Shown here: piece by piece, positions 63,222 through 64,000 of the stretch
Layout of the letters: the number at the start of each line of letters is the position of its first letter
Position numbering within the stretch: position 1 is the first letter of the stretch
Assembly: GCA_021849805.1 (NCBI GenBank)
Contig: JAJZSL010000002.1
Span: forward strand, 207,229-271,228
Source: a bacterium
GTDB lineage: Bacteria > Verrucomicrobiota > Verrucomicrobiia > Chthoniobacterales > UBA6821
Direction of reading: 5' to 3'
Length of the DNA: 64,000 nt
Made by a program: the position numbers and the translations under genes
The notes under the pieces: generated by a model
The model's database searches: none
What the model was told of the DNA's origin: nothing
The model's input: the letters and a program-made list of their open reading frames with translations, nothing else

Positions 63222-64000
63222 ATGAATGAAATAGCTACGAATAATCAAGTGCTTCCTCCAATAGAACCATCAGCAAATTCTTCTGCTCTTAATAAGGATC
63301 CTCTGGGGGAGAGTTTTCTCAAGAAGCTAGCTTCAATTTCTCTAGTTGCAGAGCCTAAGCCACTGCGTGGGCAAATTACAGAAGTTGTTGGTATGTTGGT
63401 CAAAGCGATTCTACCTGATAGTAAGATTGGAGAGCTTTGTGAATTAAGAAGACCTGGTATTAAGGAATCTCTCGATGCTGAAGTGCTTGGTTTTCGAGGA
63501 GAAAGTGCTCTGATCATGCCTTTAGGCGATTTTACAGGTCTTTCGCTCACTACGGAGGTGATTGCCTCAGGCAAGGTTCATCAGGTTGGTGTTGGAATGG
63601 GGCTTCTAGGGCGAGTAGTTGATGGACTGGGAAGGATCATGGATGATCATAAGGAACCTTTTCTTCCGGAGGCTTATTACAACGTCCTCTCTGATCCTCC
63701 TGATCCTCTAAAACGTTCACTTATTAAAGATCCCCTCTCTCTTGGCATTAGGGCCATTGATGGATTGCTCACTTGTGGCCAAGGTCAGCGGATTGGTATA
63801 TTTGCTGCAGCAGGAGGTGGTAAGTCGACATTGCTCTCACAGATTATCAGCAACACGGAAGCTGAAGTTGTCGTCATGGTGCTCATTGGAGAGCGCGGAC
63901 GTGAAGTTCGAGAAACATTAGAAATGACCTTGACTCCCGAGAATAGAAGGAAAACGGTGATGGTTGTTTCGACTTCGGATCGACCAGCTCTCGAGCGTCT
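63222..64000 (+). CDS. sctN: T3SS ATPase SctN (partial, runs off the window)
   Basis: The first 259 codons are visible. The N-terminal beta-barrel domain (about 40-130) is followed by the nucleotide-binding domain with Walker A AAAGGGKS at 195-202, the same form as in YscN, where the first Gly is Ala. [12 protein letters not shown] follows, then the start of the next strand. [21 protein letters not shown] is typical of the FliI/YscN family. The ATPase unfolds and strips chaperones from substrates. The 109-base gap after sctL is larger than in Yersinia-type operons, and there is no strong ribosome binding site. Confidence 0.95.
   Translation, partial: MNEIATNNQVLPPIEPSANSSALNKDPLGESFLKKLASISLVAEPKPLRGQITEVVGMLVKAILPDSKIGELCELRRPGIKESLDAEVLGFRGESALIMPLGDFTGLSLTTEVIASGKVHQVGVGMGLLGRVVDGLGRIMDDHKEPFLPEAYYNVLSDPPDPLKRSLIKDPLSLGIRAIDGLLTCGQGQRIGIFAAAGGGKSTLLSQIISNTEAEVVVMVLIGERGREVRETLEMTLTPENRRKTVMVVSTSDRPALER

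Overview
This window comes from a low-GC (about 40% by eye) Gram-negative bacterium that I place in the PVC group, most likely Verrucomicrobiota, with a host-associated lifestyle. Four things point there. The ribonucleotide reductase small subunit is of the chlamydial class Ic type, with Phe at the radical-Tyr position. There is a type III secretion system (T3SS) with three TPR chaperones. A very long Asn/Ser/Thr-rich surface protein is present, of the kind common in that phylum. Several small conserved proteins also look verrucomicrobial. The placement is inference from gene content; no rRNA is present.

Layout. 0.2-6.8 kb: a GH18-like/NodB/GT2 triple-fusion polysaccharide enzyme, a small exported protein, a LolC/E-type permease and a LysR regulator. 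6.8-11.2 kb: the DabB-DabA inorganic-carbon pump, divergent from the LysR gene, then tRNA-Tyr. 11.2-16.3 kb: catalase, a decayed MFS transporter, a TerC-family membrane protein, a 38-residue lipoprotein and Tgt. 16.4-22.5 kb: a glycosidase/GT2 fusion and the giant surface protein. 22.8-26 kb: class Ic NrdB, a small protein coupled to dihydroorotase, and a conserved hypothetical. 26-33 kb: two tandem RND efflux pumps and a winged-helix protein. 33-42 kb: Sfp-type PPTase, a DEAD-box (DEVD) helicase, a MITE-like element, an FGE-like membrane protein, LepB, HemB and GlmS. 42-48 kb: a lipoprotein, a stop-interrupted repeat protein, a phosphodiesterase-TPR-sulfotransferase fusion and a GT9-like enzyme.

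48-64 kb is a T3SS island. On the minus strand lie needle (SctF), SctG-like chaperone, an unknown, inner rod (SctI), an unknown, a tip/filament-like protein, an SycD-type chaperone, a large translocator-like protein and a CesT-like chaperone. On the plus strand lie SctJ, SctK, SctL and the start of the SctN ATPase, which runs off the window. The order F-G-X-I and J-K-L matches the Yersinia ysc order, but here the run is split and turned back to back, with three glycan-modification genes (GT-B-like, WbdD-like methyltransferase/pseudokinase, GT34-like) between the halves. The putative needle and tip proteins share an N-terminal motif (YYNPS...TGTNP).

Signs of decay are a nonsense- and deletion-damaged MFS gene and an in-frame TGA in the YGPYYG-repeat gene. 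Two families of short repeats are present: a 166-bp MITE-like element with about 30-bp terminal inverted repeats (two copies), and an approximately 90-bp element carrying a CCCGCGAACGCGGG-type palindrome (two copies), one of which supplies the C-terminus of the first gene.
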